A stretch of DNA of 64,000 nt from Chitinophaga jiangningensis (GTDB taxonomy: Bacteria > Bacteroidota > Bacteroidia > Chitinophagales > Chitinophagaceae), in the NCBI RefSeq assembly GCF_900142605.1, contig NZ_FRBL01000005.1, forward strand, positions 496,001 through 560,000. Direction: 5' to 3'. Of the stretch, positions 44,161-52,404 are shown piece by piece (positions within the stretch are counted from its first letter, which is position 1; the number at the start of each line of letters is the position of its first letter). The notes beneath the pieces are model-generated. The model was not told the DNA's origin. It searched no databases and saw nothing but the letters and a program-made list of their open reading frames with translations. Both the position numbers and the translations under genes were made by a program.

Positions 44161-44278
44161 CAGTTTATAGGAATTAATGATGGCAAACGTACAACAAGAA
44201 TTTTAATTAAAACTCAAAGCAAAACACTAAAAGTATGGGCATAAAATGCACAGACACAATGTACAGTGTTGGCAACAA

Positions 44279-44527
44279 TCAGTTCTTGTGTATAATGAAT
44301 TCGAAAGGTTTGTGAGCCTTACGGGAGATGGCTTTTTCCAGCACAGTTCTCTTATTGGTTACTTTGCTCCTGTTACAGTTGGCTACTTCCATTACGGCAC
44401 AGAGATAATCCATCGTTTCGATGAGCGTCAGCATTTCACTGATCTGTCTAACGGCAGATTGAATTTGCTGCTCAGTGTACCTATCTTCGTGTAGCAGGAT
44501 CAGTAAATCTCTATCTACAGGTTTCAT
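44279..44527 (-). CDS. Small hypothetical protein
   Basis: I do not recognise this 82-residue protein. It is hydrophilic and predicted largely helical (LLILLHEDRYTEQQIQSAVRQI), with no signal peptide or membrane segment and a basic C-terminus. Codon use and start context look reasonable and the competing plus-strand frame looks random, so it is probably real. The nearest upstream minus-strand gene is the 40-residue peptide gene at 44630-44752. Confidence 0.5.
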   Translation of the reverse strand: MKPVDRDLLILLHEDRYTEQQIQSAVRQISEMLTLIETMDYLCAVMEVANCNRSKVTNKRTVLEKAISRKAHKPFEFIIHKN

Positions 44528-44629
44528 GAAAAAAATTTGAAATTCCCCGAAAATATTGTTTGGTCAGGTATTCATGGGATAACCCAAAAGATAAGGCTAA
44601 TCGTTGCCGTTTTGATCAGAACGTGGGTA

Positions 44630-44752
44630 TTAATGCATTCTTTTTTTGTTCATGGTGGGACAACCGCAATCATTTTTCTTAAACACCTTGCAACTCTCCA
44701 TCGCCAAACTTCCACAAAGAAGAATAATTACCACCCATTTTATCTTATTCAT
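44630..44752 (-). CDS. Forty-residue lipoprotein-like peptide
   Basis: An ATG at 44752 opens a 40-residue product. It has a basic N-terminus (MNKIKWVV), a hydrophobic core, then a cysteine at residue 21 after AMES, and a tail CKVFKKNDCGCPTMNKKR with three more residues of positive charge. It looks like the very short Bacteroidota lipoproteins whose tail carries a CGCP motif. The lipobox is imperfect. No Shine-Dalgarno or clear promoter is visible. The gap it lies in otherwise holds no plausible gene. Confidence 0.55.
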   Translation of the reverse strand: MNKIKWVVIILLCGSLAMESCKVFKKNDCGCPTMNKKRMH

Positions 44753-44863
44753 ACTGTTGATTATATGCTTAATCTAAATTGTTTATTCCTAGCTCAGACT
44801 TTACCTTTTCTTAACAATGCCCTTTTGTAATTTAAGCTAAATTCGCAAAAAAAATCCAAATAT

Positions 44864-45958
44864 TTGTCCACAAACCTCACTCCTAAAAAAATTCTTGTAG
44901 TTCCCCTGGATTGGGGCCTTGGACATGCCACCAGGGATATTCCCCTGATCCATGAAATGCTTAACGCAGGATGCCAAGTTTTTATTGCTGCAGAAGGCAA
45001 ACATGCGGCACTTTTACAACAGGAATTTCCGGATATCACCATCTTTCCTTTGCCTGGATATCGCATCCAGTATGCGCAAAAAGGTAAATTCTTTGGCGTA
45101 AAGATCATACAGCAGATTCCGAAAATTATCGGTGCTATAAAGCATGAGCAGCGCTGGCTCAAAAAGATCGTACAGGAACACCAGATAGATGCCGTGATTT
45201 CCGACAATCGTTTCGGGTTATACCATGACTCAATTCCCACGGTATTCATTACCCACCAGCTGCTTATCAAGACACCTTTTGGTGGCTGGATTGAGCGTAC
45301 GTTACAGCGTATCAACTACAGTTATATCCGCAGGTACAGCGCCTGTTGGATTCCTGATATTCAGGGAGATAATAACCTGTCCGGTGAACTGGCGCATCCT
45401 GCCACCCTCCCGGCTACAAAAACCACGTACCTGGGCTGTTTGAGCCGTTTTGAACCGCAGGAAAATGTGCAGAAAAAATATGATCTGCTGGTACTCATTT
45501 CCGGTCCGGAACCGCAACGCTCCAACCTGGAAAAAATGGTGCTTTCGCAGATCAAAGACCTGCACCTCACTGCGCTCATCGTAAGTGGAAAACCAGGCAC
45601 CCCGAAACAGGTGGAAATCGCGCCAGGTGTAACACAGGTTAACCACCTGAACGCCACGGAGTTAAACAAGGCCATGCTGGCAGCTGATATGGTATTGAGC
45701 CGCTCCGGCTATACCACCCTGATGGACCTGGTGAAACTGGATAAAAAAGCGATACTGGTACCCACCCCCGGCCAGTCAGAACAGGTATACCTGGGCGAGT
45801 ACCTTATGGAAAAAGGCTACTTCTATTCTCTCCCGCAAGAAAAATTTCAATTGAAAACCGCGTTGGAAGATGCTGCTAAATTTCCGTTTAAATCCTTCCA
45901 GCAGCAGGATATGACGCGGTATAAAGCCGTAGTACAGGACTTTATCAAATCATTATAG
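44864..45958 (+). CDS. MurG-like (GT-B) glycosyltransferase
   Basis: The 364-residue protein begins at a TTG codon (44864), the only start that keeps the conserved opening KKILVVPLDWGLGHATRDI. GLGHATR is the glycine-rich loop of MurG/GT28-type enzymes, and the C-terminal half has the nucleotide-sugar region LSRSGYTTLMDLVKL and VPTPGQSEQVYL. The acceptor and sugar are unknown. It is not MurG itself, since the cell-wall cluster is absent. It ends 4 nt before element D. Confidence 0.85.
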   Translation: MSTNLTPKKILVVPLDWGLGHATRDIPLIHEMLNAGCQVFIAAEGKHAALLQQEFPDITIFPLPGYRIQYAQKGKFFGVKIIQQIPKIIGAIKHEQRWLKKIVQEHQIDAVISDNRFGLYHDSIPTVFITHQLLIKTPFGGWIERTLQRINYSYIRRYSACWIPDIQGDNNLSGELAHPATLPATKTTYLGCLSRFEPQENVQKKYDLLVLISGPEPQRSNLEKMVLSQIKDLHLTALIVSGKPGTPKQVEIAPGVTQVNHLNATELNKAMLAADMVLSRSGYTTLMDLVKLDKKAILVPTPGQSEQVYLGEYLMEKGYFYSLPQEKFQLKTALEDAAKFPFKSFQQQDMTRYKAVVQDFIKSL

Positions 45959-45962
45959 TTTA

Positions 45963-46031
45963 TCGAAAAAGCTCCGGCCAAAGGCCGGAGCTTTTTCGAA
46001 ATTAAGGGATCGCCGATCCCTTAATTTCGAA
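45963..46031. repeat. Double-hairpin element D between two convergent genes
   Basis: Hairpin 1: 17-bp perfect stem, arms 45963-45979 and 45983-45999, loop AAA with tip GGCCAAAGGCC. Hairpin 2: 17-bp perfect stem, arms 45995-46011 and 46015-46031, loop GCC. TTCGA or TCGA (45995-45999) is shared, and TCGA recurs at both outer ends. It lies 4 nt from the glycosyltransferase stop and 3 nt from the stop at 46035. Confidence 0.88.
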
Positions 46032-46034
46032 TGG

Positions 46035-46364
46035 CTACAAATTCTTCACATCCGCCCCTATGTAAATCTTCCCATCTGCAATCGCAACCGGACGCTTCAG
46101 GAAAGAATACTCCTCCAATATCAAATCGTGATAATCTTTTTCTGTCAGCTCTTTTTCGTGAAGCCCCATTGGACGGTACTTCTGCGACCTGCGACTAAAC
46201 AGCGCCTCATAGCTTCCTGCCAATTCCTTCATTTCTTTTAACTGGGCATCCGTAATTTTTTCCTTTTTTATATCTTGTAATACGAAGCCCCGGGCAGCAG
46301 CCTGAGTTTCTTCCAGGATCTTTTTACAAGTACCGCAGGTGGAAAGATGGTATATCTTTTTCAT
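46035..46364 (-). CDS. ArsC-family thioredoxin-fold protein
   Basis: The 109-residue protein belongs to the ArsC/Spx family. It opens MKKIYHLSTCGTCKKILEE, with CGTC in the active-site position. The C-terminal part RPVAIADGKIYIGADVKNL ends the fold. A single family cysteine pair of CxxC form is more like Spx/YffB-type proteins than like arsenate reductase proper, which uses a lone CxxS-type cysteine. Arsenate reduction is not supported by any ars neighbour. Confidence 0.82.
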   Translation of the reverse strand: MKKIYHLSTCGTCKKILEETQAAARGFVLQDIKKEKITDAQLKEMKELAGSYEALFSRRSQKYRPMGLHEKELTEKDYHDLILEEYSFLKRPVAIADGKIYIGADVKNL

Positions 46365-46478
46365 ATCAGTTTTTTTCAGGTAACAAATGTAAATTTTCCG
46401 CTCAGATATTCTGTAAAGGGAATACTCACAGGCATCCCTTAATTTTGTACATTCAAATTAATTCTTGTAGGTTTAGCG

Positions 46479-49298
46479 ATGCAAAAGAAATTATTTTTAC
46501 TGGATGCCATGGCATTGATCTACAGGGCGTATTACGCCCTGATCAGAAATCCACGCATGACCAGCACCGGGCGTAACACCAATGCCCAGTTCGGATTCAC
46601 TACAACATTACTGGATCTCATCAATAAAGAAAAGCCTACGCACCTGGCAGTGGCATTCGATACGCATGCCCCCACTGAACGTCATACTACCTTCACCGAT
46701 TATAAAGCCAATCGCGAAGATGCGCCGGAAGACTTACTGGACGCGCTTCCTGATATCCGCCGCATCCTGCAGGGATTCAATATTCCACTGCTGGAAGTAG
46801 ATGGCTATGAGGCGGATGACGTGATTGGCACTCTGGCCTGGCAGGCCGCTGATGCGGGTTACACCGTATACATGGTGACGCCGGATAAAGACTACGGTCA
46901 GCTGGTAAGGGATAACATCTACATCTACAAACCACCATACATGGGCAGTAAGGAAGAAATTATGGGCCCTAAGGAAGTATGTGATAAATGGCAGATAAAA
47001 GATGTATCTCAGGTAATCGACATCCTCGGTCTCATGGGCGACGCAGTTGATAACATCCCGGGCATTGCCGGCGTAGGAGAGAAAACAGCCATGAAGCTGC
47101 TGGCACAATTCGAAACGCTGGAAAACGTTTTGGAAAATGCAGACGCCATCGGCGGTAAAATGGCCGAAAAGATCAAGGCCGGCCGCGAAAACGCCCTGCT
47201 GTCCAAACAACTGGCCACTATCATCACCGATGTTCCGGTGACCTTCCACGAAGAAGATTTTTGCCTTAAAGAATATAACCGCGACGTGCTCGTGGAAATT
47301 TTTACTGAACTGGAATTTAAAACCCTCGGCAAACGTATACTGGGAGATTCTTTTGCAGCTTCCGGCGCAGCCGAGCCAGTGGCAAAACCTGGGGTAGTAC
47401 AGGCCGACCTGTTCGGCAGCGTTACTGCCACCGAAGAAACCGCAGCACCCGCCACAGAAGAGGGCGGCGGCAGTTTCATCAACCCGGAAAAAAACATCAA
47501 CAATACTCCTCATACTTACCACCTCACGGATACGGCCGAAAAACGCGCTGCACTGATCGCACAATTGCTCCAGCAGCAGCAACTTTCCTTTGATACAGAA
47601 ACCACCGGGAAAGATCCGAATGAGGCCGACCTCGTAGGTATGAGCTTCGCCTTTAAAACCGGCGAAGCATACTACATCCCACTGCCAGCCGATAAAGCAG
47701 GCGTGATCAGCATCCTGGAAGAATTCAGACCTGTATTTGAAAACGAATCCATCACCTTCATTGGCCAAAACCTGAAGTATGATATGATCATGCTCAAATG
47801 GTACGGTTTTGCGCTGAAAGGCCCTGTGTTTGATACCATGCTGGCCCACTACCTGGTAGAACCCGAAGGCCGCCGCAGCATGGACTACCTCAGTGCACAA
47901 TACCTCGGCTATGAACCTGTTTCCATTGAAACGCTGATCGGCAAAGGGAAAAACCAGCTGAGCATGCGCGACGTGGAAGTGGAAAAAGTAGCAAACTACG
48001 CGGCTGAAGATGCAGATGTTACCCTGCAGCTGAAAGAGGTGTTCCTCCCGATGCTGCCGGCAAAGGCAGTAGAAAAAGTATTTTACGAAGTGGAAAACCC
48101 GCTTACAAAAGTGCTTACTGATATGGAGTTTGAAGGCATCGCCATCGATACTAAAGCACTGGCCGACTACTCCGCTGAACTGGAAACAGAAATCAGAAGG
48201 GCAGAAGAGAGTGTATACGAACAGGCGGGTGTGCGCTTCAAGCTCGCCTCACCTAAACAGCTGGGTGAAGTGCTGTTTGAAAAATTACAACTCGACCCAA
48301 AAGCGAAAAAAACACGCACCGGACAATACGCTACCGGCGAAGACGTGCTCCAGAAGCTGTCTTCCAAGCACCAGATCGTGGAAGATATTCTCATTTTCCG
48401 CGAGCTGAGCAAACTGAAATCCACCTACGTAGATGCGTTACCGTTATTGCTGAATAAACGCACCAACCGCATCCACACTTCCTATAACCAGGCAGTGGCG
48501 GTAACTGGTCGTTTAAGCTCTAATAACCCCAACCTGCAGAACATTCCGATACGTACTGACCGTGGCCGCGAGATACGCAAGGCTTTCATTCCAAGGAATG
48601 AGGACTTTGTGTTGTTATCTGCCGACTACTCACAGATAGAACTGCGCATTATTGCCGCCATCAGCGGTGATGAGCAGATGATGGAAGCCTTCCGCAGCGG
48701 CACCGATATTCACGCTGCTACCGCTGCTAAAGTCTACAATGTACCTTTGGAAGAGGTGACCTCCGATATGCGCCGCAATGCGAAAAGCGTAAACTTCGGT
48801 ATTATCTACGGCGTGAGCGCCTTCGGCTTATCTGAAAACCTGGGCATTCCACGCAGTGAAGCAAAAACGCTGATCGATAACTATTTCGCCCAGTACCCTT
48901 CCATCAAAAAATACATGGAAGACCAGGTGAAAACAGCTCAGAAAAAAGGCTATGTGGAAACGCTGCTGGGCCGCAAACGCTGGCTGAAGGACATCAACTC
49001 TTCCAACGCAGTAGTGAGAGGCTTCGCCGAACGAAATGCCATCAATATGCCCATACAAGGTACCGCAGCCGATATGATCAAGCTGGCTATGATAGCCGTT
49101 CACAAGGCATTTAAAGCCCATAACCTGCAATCAAAAATGATCCTGCAGGTGCATGACGAGTTGGTATTTGATGCGCACAAGTCGGAACTGGAGATTATTA
49201 AACCTATTATTTTGGATTGTATGCGTAACGCCCTGCCACTGGCCGTACCGGTGGAAGCCGAAATGGGAATCGGCAACAACTGGCTGGAAGCGCATTAA
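46479..49298 (+). CDS. polA: DNA polymerase I
   Basis: The 939-residue protein has all three PolA parts. The 5'-nuclease is at about 1-290 (LDAMALIYRAYYAL, VDGYEADDVIGTLA, TPDKDYGQLV), the 3'-5' exonuclease at about 340-525 and the polymerase at about 550-939. The exonuclease keeps its metal-binding DTET (SFDTETTGKDP), so proofreading is probably active, unlike in Taq. Polymerase motifs A (LLSADYSQIELR), B (RRNAKSVNFGIIYG) and C (VHDEL) are present. It fills gaps and removes primers in replication and repair. An extended hairpin follows at 49317-49369. Confidence 0.98.
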   Translation: MQKKLFLLDAMALIYRAYYALIRNPRMTSTGRNTNAQFGFTTTLLDLINKEKPTHLAVAFDTHAPTERHTTFTDYKANREDAPEDLLDALPDIRRILQGFNIPLLEVDGYEADDVIGTLAWQAADAGYTVYMVTPDKDYGQLVRDNIYIYKPPYMGSKEEIMGPKEVCDKWQIKDVSQVIDILGLMGDAVDNIPGIAGVGEKTAMKLLAQFETLENVLENADAIGGKMAEKIKAGRENALLSKQLATIITDVPVTFHEEDFCLKEYNRDVLVEIFTELEFKTLGKRILGDSFAASGAAEPVAKPGVVQADLFGSVTATEETAAPATEEGGGSFINPEKNINNTPHTYHLTDTAEKRAALIAQLLQQQQLSFDTETTGKDPNEADLVGMSFAFKTGEAYYIPLPADKAGVISILEEFRPVFENESITFIGQNLKYDMIMLKWYGFALKGPVFDTMLAHYLVEPEGRRSMDYLSAQYLGYEPVSIETLIGKGKNQLSMRDVEVEKVANYAAEDADVTLQLKEVFLPMLPAKAVEKVFYEVENPLTKVLTDMEFEGIAIDTKALADYSAELETEIRRAEESVYEQAGVRFKLASPKQLGEVLFEKLQLDPKAKKTRTGQYATGEDVLQKLSSKHQIVEDILIFRELSKLKSTYVDALPLLLNKRTNRIHTSYNQAVAVTGRLSSNNPNLQNIPIRTDRGREIRKAFIPRNEDFVLLSADYSQIELRIIAAISGDEQMMEAFRSGTDIHAATAAKVYNVPLEEVTSDMRRNAKSVNFGIIYGVSAFGLSENLGIPRSEAKTLIDNYFAQYPSIKKYMEDQVKTAQKKGYVETLLGRKRWLKDINSSNAVVRGFAERNAINMPIQGTAADMIKLAMIAVHKAFKAHNLQSKMILQVHDELVFDAHKSELEIIKPIILDCMRNALPLAVPVEAEMGIGNNWLEAH

Positions 49299-49316
49299 TA
49301 CTGTAATTCATTTTTT

Positions 49317-49369
49317 AAGGGGATAGGATGTTACTGTGTATCGCTTTATGCTGTACATTCTGTCCCCTT
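49317..49369 (+). terminator. Possible terminator after polA
   Basis: AAGGGGATAGGATGT (49317-49331) can pair with ACATTCTGTCCCCTT (49355-49369), 15 pairs with two G-U, across a 23-nt loop; TTGCTTTTTA follows. It lies 18 nt after the polA stop. Confidence 0.5.
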
Positions 49370-49431
49370 ATTGCTTTTTAAATCCCAAAAACCTAATTTG
49401 TATATTCCCAAAGCATTTACTCGTTACCAAC

Positions 49432-49977
49432 ATGATTCTTACTAAGCACCTGCAATTGATGCCGTGCACACTACACCATTTTGAACTGTTCCTTCAGGGT
49501 AGTGATGTACTTGCGAGCCAACTGGATATTACTATAGCAGACAACTGGATAGAATATCCGGAAGTGATATTGGTTACTTACGACAAATTACGGAACGACC
49601 CAACGCTGCTGGGTTGGTTCTTTTATATGGTTATACTTAAAGACAGCAGGGAGCTGATAGGAGCCGGTGGCTTCAAAGGCAAGCCCAGCGCCGATGGTAC
49701 GGTGGAAATAGCCTATGAGATCAGCCCCGACCATCGCGAAAAAGGTTACGGCACCGAAATGGCCCAGGCACTCCTCAATTTTGCCTTTGGTCACTCTTAC
49801 GTTACCAACGTGATCGCACATACGGAAGAAGAATACAACGCCTCGGTTAAGATATTACAAAAAGTAGGCATGTCTTTCGTAGGAGCTATCAGGAACAAGG
49901 ATAACGAAGAACTGTGGGAGTGGAAAATCACCCGCGAACAGTTCGAAAAAGCACAACAAGGGGTAGTAAATGCATAG
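49432..49977 (+). CDS. GNAT acetyltransferase
   Basis: The 181-residue GNAT-family enzyme is read from the ATG at 49432, since the upstream frame from 49336 (FMLYILSPYCF) reads through the polA hairpin and is not conserved in type. The acetyl-CoA site is in YEISPDHREKGYGTEMAQALL, and the following segment KILQKVGMSFVGAIRN is typical. The acceptor is unknown. The next coding region, the C1B peptidase, starts 98 bases on. Confidence 0.88.
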   Translation: MILTKHLQLMPCTLHHFELFLQGSDVLASQLDITIADNWIEYPEVILVTYDKLRNDPTLLGWFFYMVILKDSRELIGAGGFKGKPSADGTVEIAYEISPDHREKGYGTEMAQALLNFAFGHSYVTNVIAHTEEEYNASVKILQKVGMSFVGAIRNKDNEELWEWKITREQFEKAQQGVVNA

Positions 49978-50031
49978 CGGCTTCCCCGTCCGCTCATCAA
50001 ACTTTTAGTCGGCAAAGAAGGCTGTTTCCCT

Positions 50032-50039
50032 TATATTTG
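50032..50039 (+). promoter_or_regulatory. -7 element of the C1B peptidase gene
   Basis: TATATTTG matches TAnnTTTG and precedes the ATG at 50076 by 36 nt. It lies downstream of the first open codon of the frame (49914), which rules that start out. Confidence 0.55.
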
Positions 50040-50075
50040 GCCCTTTGTTACAAAAATTACAACGAATCTAACCAC

Positions 50076-51221
50076 ATGAAGAATTGGATGTTAGGCGCCG
50101 TAATGCTTTGCTCTACGGCTGCATTTGCACAAACCACCACCAACATACAGGGTAGCAAATTAGAGTTTACCACCATTAAAAACATGGATGCTTTTGATGT
50201 ACAGAATCAGGGTCGTACCGGTACCTGCTGGTCGTTTTCCGGCATGTCCTTCCTGGAGTCTGAAGCACTGCGTGCCGGCAAAGGCAAAGGAGTAAACCTG
50301 AGCGAAATGTACGTAGTACGCAACATGTATCCGTTAAAAGCAGCTAACTACGTTCGCATGCACGGTAAAGCCAACTTCGGTGAAGGTGGCGGATTCCCTG
50401 ATGATATCCTCTGCCTCCGCGAATTCGGTCTGGTGCCTCAGAGCGCATATGATGGCAACCGCCAGAAAACTTATAACCACGCAGAAATGGAAAGCCTGCT
50501 GGAAGGCCTGGTTACCAAAATCGGCGCTTCCAACGGTACCATCAACCCTGACTGGAAAAAAGCTTACGATGGTATCCTGAACGCTTACATGGGCGAGGCG
50601 CCATCCAAATTTGAATATAACGGCAAACAATACACGCCACAGTCCTTCGCAAAAGAACTGGGCCTGAATGCAGACGATTATATCTACATCTCTTCCTTCA
50701 CCCACCACCCTTACAACTCCCAGTTTGTACTGGAAGTACCGGACAACTGGAACTGGGAAAAAGTCTACAACGTAAACCTGGCTGATTTCACCACCATCGC
50801 TGAAAACGCCCTCACCAACGGTTATACCATCGCATGGGCTGCCGATGTGAGCGAAAAAGGTTTCAACTTCAGAGATGGCCTGGCTATCGTCCCTGAAAAA
50901 GACTGGGCTGATATGTCTGCCGACGAAAAGAAAAACGCATTCCTGCAACCCATCCAGGAAAAAAATATCACCGCCGAAGTACGTCAGGAAGCTTTCGATA
51001 ACTTCGAAACGCAGGACGACCACGGTATGCATATCGTAGGACTGGTAAAAGATCAGACAGGTAAAAAATACTTCCGTGTGAAAAACTCATGGGGTACTGA
51101 CAATTTCGGTCAGGGTTATTTCTATGCTTCCCTGCCTTACTTCCAGTACAAAACTACCTGCTACATGGTTAACAAAAAGGCACTGCCTGCAGATATTGCA
51201 AAGAAGCTGGGAATTAAATAA
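50076..51221 (+). CDS. Secreted C1B cysteine peptidase (bleomycin hydrolase/PepC-like)
   Basis: From the ATG at 50076 the 381-residue protein has a signal peptide (about 1-19, ending AFAQT). The peptidase C1B fold follows. The catalytic cysteine is in QGRTGTCWSFSGMSFLESE, the histidine in DDHGMHIVGLV and the asparagine in RVKNSWGTDN. Classical PepC and bleomycin hydrolase are cytoplasmic hexamers. The signal peptide here implies a periplasmic or surface enzyme. It acts on peptides, with aminopeptidase or endopeptidase mode unknown. A terminator follows at 51263-51296. Confidence 0.9.
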   Translation: MKNWMLGAVMLCSTAAFAQTTTNIQGSKLEFTTIKNMDAFDVQNQGRTGTCWSFSGMSFLESEALRAGKGKGVNLSEMYVVRNMYPLKAANYVRMHGKANFGEGGGFPDDILCLREFGLVPQSAYDGNRQKTYNHAEMESLLEGLVTKIGASNGTINPDWKKAYDGILNAYMGEAPSKFEYNGKQYTPQSFAKELGLNADDYIYISSFTHHPYNSQFVLEVPDNWNWEKVYNVNLADFTTIAENALTNGYTIAWAADVSEKGFNFRDGLAIVPEKDWADMSADEKKNAFLQPIQEKNITAEVRQEAFDNFETQDDHGMHIVGLVKDQTGKKYFRVKNSWGTDNFGQGYFYASLPYFQYKTTCYMVNKKALPADIAKKLGIK

Positions 51222-51261
51222 GGTCCTTATACCGGCTTTGTTTGAGTAAGATATTTCCCAT

Positions 51262-51291
51262 AAAAAAGTCCCGCTCCGGCGGGATTTTTTT
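51262..51291. terminator. Bidirectional intrinsic terminator after the C1B peptidase gene
   Basis: TCCCGC (51269-51274) pairs with GCGGGA (51279-51284) around TCCG; AAAAAA precedes and TTTTTTT follows. It lies between the convergent stops at 51221 and 51340. Confidence 0.85.
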
Positions 51292-51339
51292 ATGGCCATT
51301 TATGTAGTTGACGAAGTCAAACATTATTTGTTGACAGCG

Positions 51340-51612
51340 TCAATAAGGCTTATTTTCAATACGTTGCGTGGTAGAGTAGTCGCCCAAACGGATTTTTACC
51401 GGTAGCCCGGTACGCTGCTGCACCTTCCATTCCTGCTTGCAGAAAAAGCCGAAACATTGATTGTAATATAAGTTCGGTGCAAGCGGCGCCACCTTCTTTT
51501 CTTCCGTTTTCTTTGGCGGCGGAATGATATGTACTGGTTTCAATTTAAACTCCTGGCCAAAGGCAACATGGCCAAAGGCCGCCAGCACGAGAATTAATGT
51601 CAGTTTCTTCAT
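51340..51612 (-). CDS. Small secreted protein of unknown function
   Basis: The 90-residue protein has a signal peptide (about 1-19, ending AFGQ) and a short mature part with a proline- and lysine-rich stretch (IIPPPKKTEEKKV) and two cysteines (NQCFGFFCKQEW) that could form a disulfide. I do not recognise a family. It is separated from the upstream TsaC-like gene by element E. Confidence 0.7.
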   Translation of the reverse strand: MKKLTLILVLAAFGHVAFGQEFKLKPVHIIPPPKKTEEKKVAPLAPNLYYNQCFGFFCKQEWKVQQRTGLPVKIRLGDYSTTQRIENKPY

Positions 51613-51632
51613 CTCACTAAGTTTTTAATTTT

Positions 51633-51704
51633 CCGGGATTCGCCGGCCGCGGCGGCCGGCGAATCCCGGTTGCAGATAGGGCCGAAGGCCCTATCTGCAA
51701 CCGG
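51633..51704. repeat. Double-hairpin element E (shared central arm)
   Basis: Hairpin 1: 17-bp perfect stem, arms 51633-51649 and 51653-51669, loop CGG. Hairpin 2: 18-bp perfect stem, arms 51666-51683 and 51687-51704, loop GAA with tip GGCCGAAGGCC. CCGG (51666-51669) is shared and also stands at both outer ends. It lies 11 nt beyond the TsaC-like gene stop (51716). Confidence 0.9.
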
Positions 51705-51715
51705 AGAAAAATAAG

Positions 51716-52333
51716 CTACGCTATCGCCTCATAACTCCCGATCCCCTCACGAACCAACTCAGGCTCACCGCCGGTACAATCCACCACCGTGGAAAACCCC
51801 ATACCACCAGGGCCGCCATCCACCACAATATCCACCAACTTTCCAAACTTTTCATAGATCACTTCCGGGTCCGTATATTCTTCCACGTAGTAATCGATCG
51901 GCAGGGTAGTGCTCATAATCGGGTTGTCCAGCTCCTTCACAATGGTGCGACAAATATTATTATCCGGCACCCTGATACCAACGGTATCTTTCTTTGTTTT
52001 CAGCAGCTTGGGCACCATTTTACTGGCGGGTAAAATAAACGTATATGGCCCCGGCAATGCCTTTTTCAGCATACGAAAAATGGGAGTATCCACACTTTTT
52101 GCGTAGTCGGATAAATGACTCAGGTCGTAACAGATAAAGGAAAAATTAGCCTTTTTAGGATCAATCTGCTTGATACGCGCAACCCGCTCAATGGCCTTCT
52201 GCTGCGTGATATCACAGCCCAACCCATACACAGTATCCGTTGGATAGATAATCACACCGCCGTCTTTCAGGCATTCAACAATCGTTTTGATGTTGCGGGG
52301 ATTCGGGTTATCAGGGTGAACTTGTAAAAGCAT
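51716..52333 (-). CDS. TsaC/YciO-like (Sua5/YrdC) protein
   Basis: The 205-residue protein (start ATG 52333) has the YrdC fold: GGVIIYPTDTVYGLGCDI near the N-terminus, then IKQIDPKKANFSFICYD, and PGPYTFILPA. Its length and the KRI-type region (RIKQIDPKK) match YciO-like members. TsaC makes L-threonylcarbamoyladenylate for t6A tRNA modification, whereas YciO has a distinct, less clear role. I cannot separate these by sequence. Element E follows its stop. Confidence 0.87.
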   Translation of the reverse strand: MLLQVHPDNPNPRNIKTIVECLKDGGVIIYPTDTVYGLGCDITQQKAIERVARIKQIDPKKANFSFICYDLSHLSDYAKSVDTPIFRMLKKALPGPYTFILPASKMVPKLLKTKKDTVGIRVPDNNICRTIVKELDNPIMSTTLPIDYYVEEYTDPEVIYEKFGKLVDIVVDGGPGGMGFSTVVDCTGGEPELVREGIGSYEAIA

Positions 52334-52404
52334 ATTCAAATTTAACGAAAATGGATGTCAAATTATCTTACTAACTTTCGGCCGATTTTTCTAAACCTAC
52401 TTGG

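Noticed and set aside
44537..44830. Plus-strand frame of 97 codons between the small proteins and the glycosyltransferase gene
   Set aside because: Its composition looks random, and the opposite strand holds the more gene-like 40-residue frame.
46734..47900. Minus-strand open frame of 388 codons opposite polA
   Set aside because: It lies wholly within polA, is rich in Cys, Phe and His as antisense frames are, and has no domain features.
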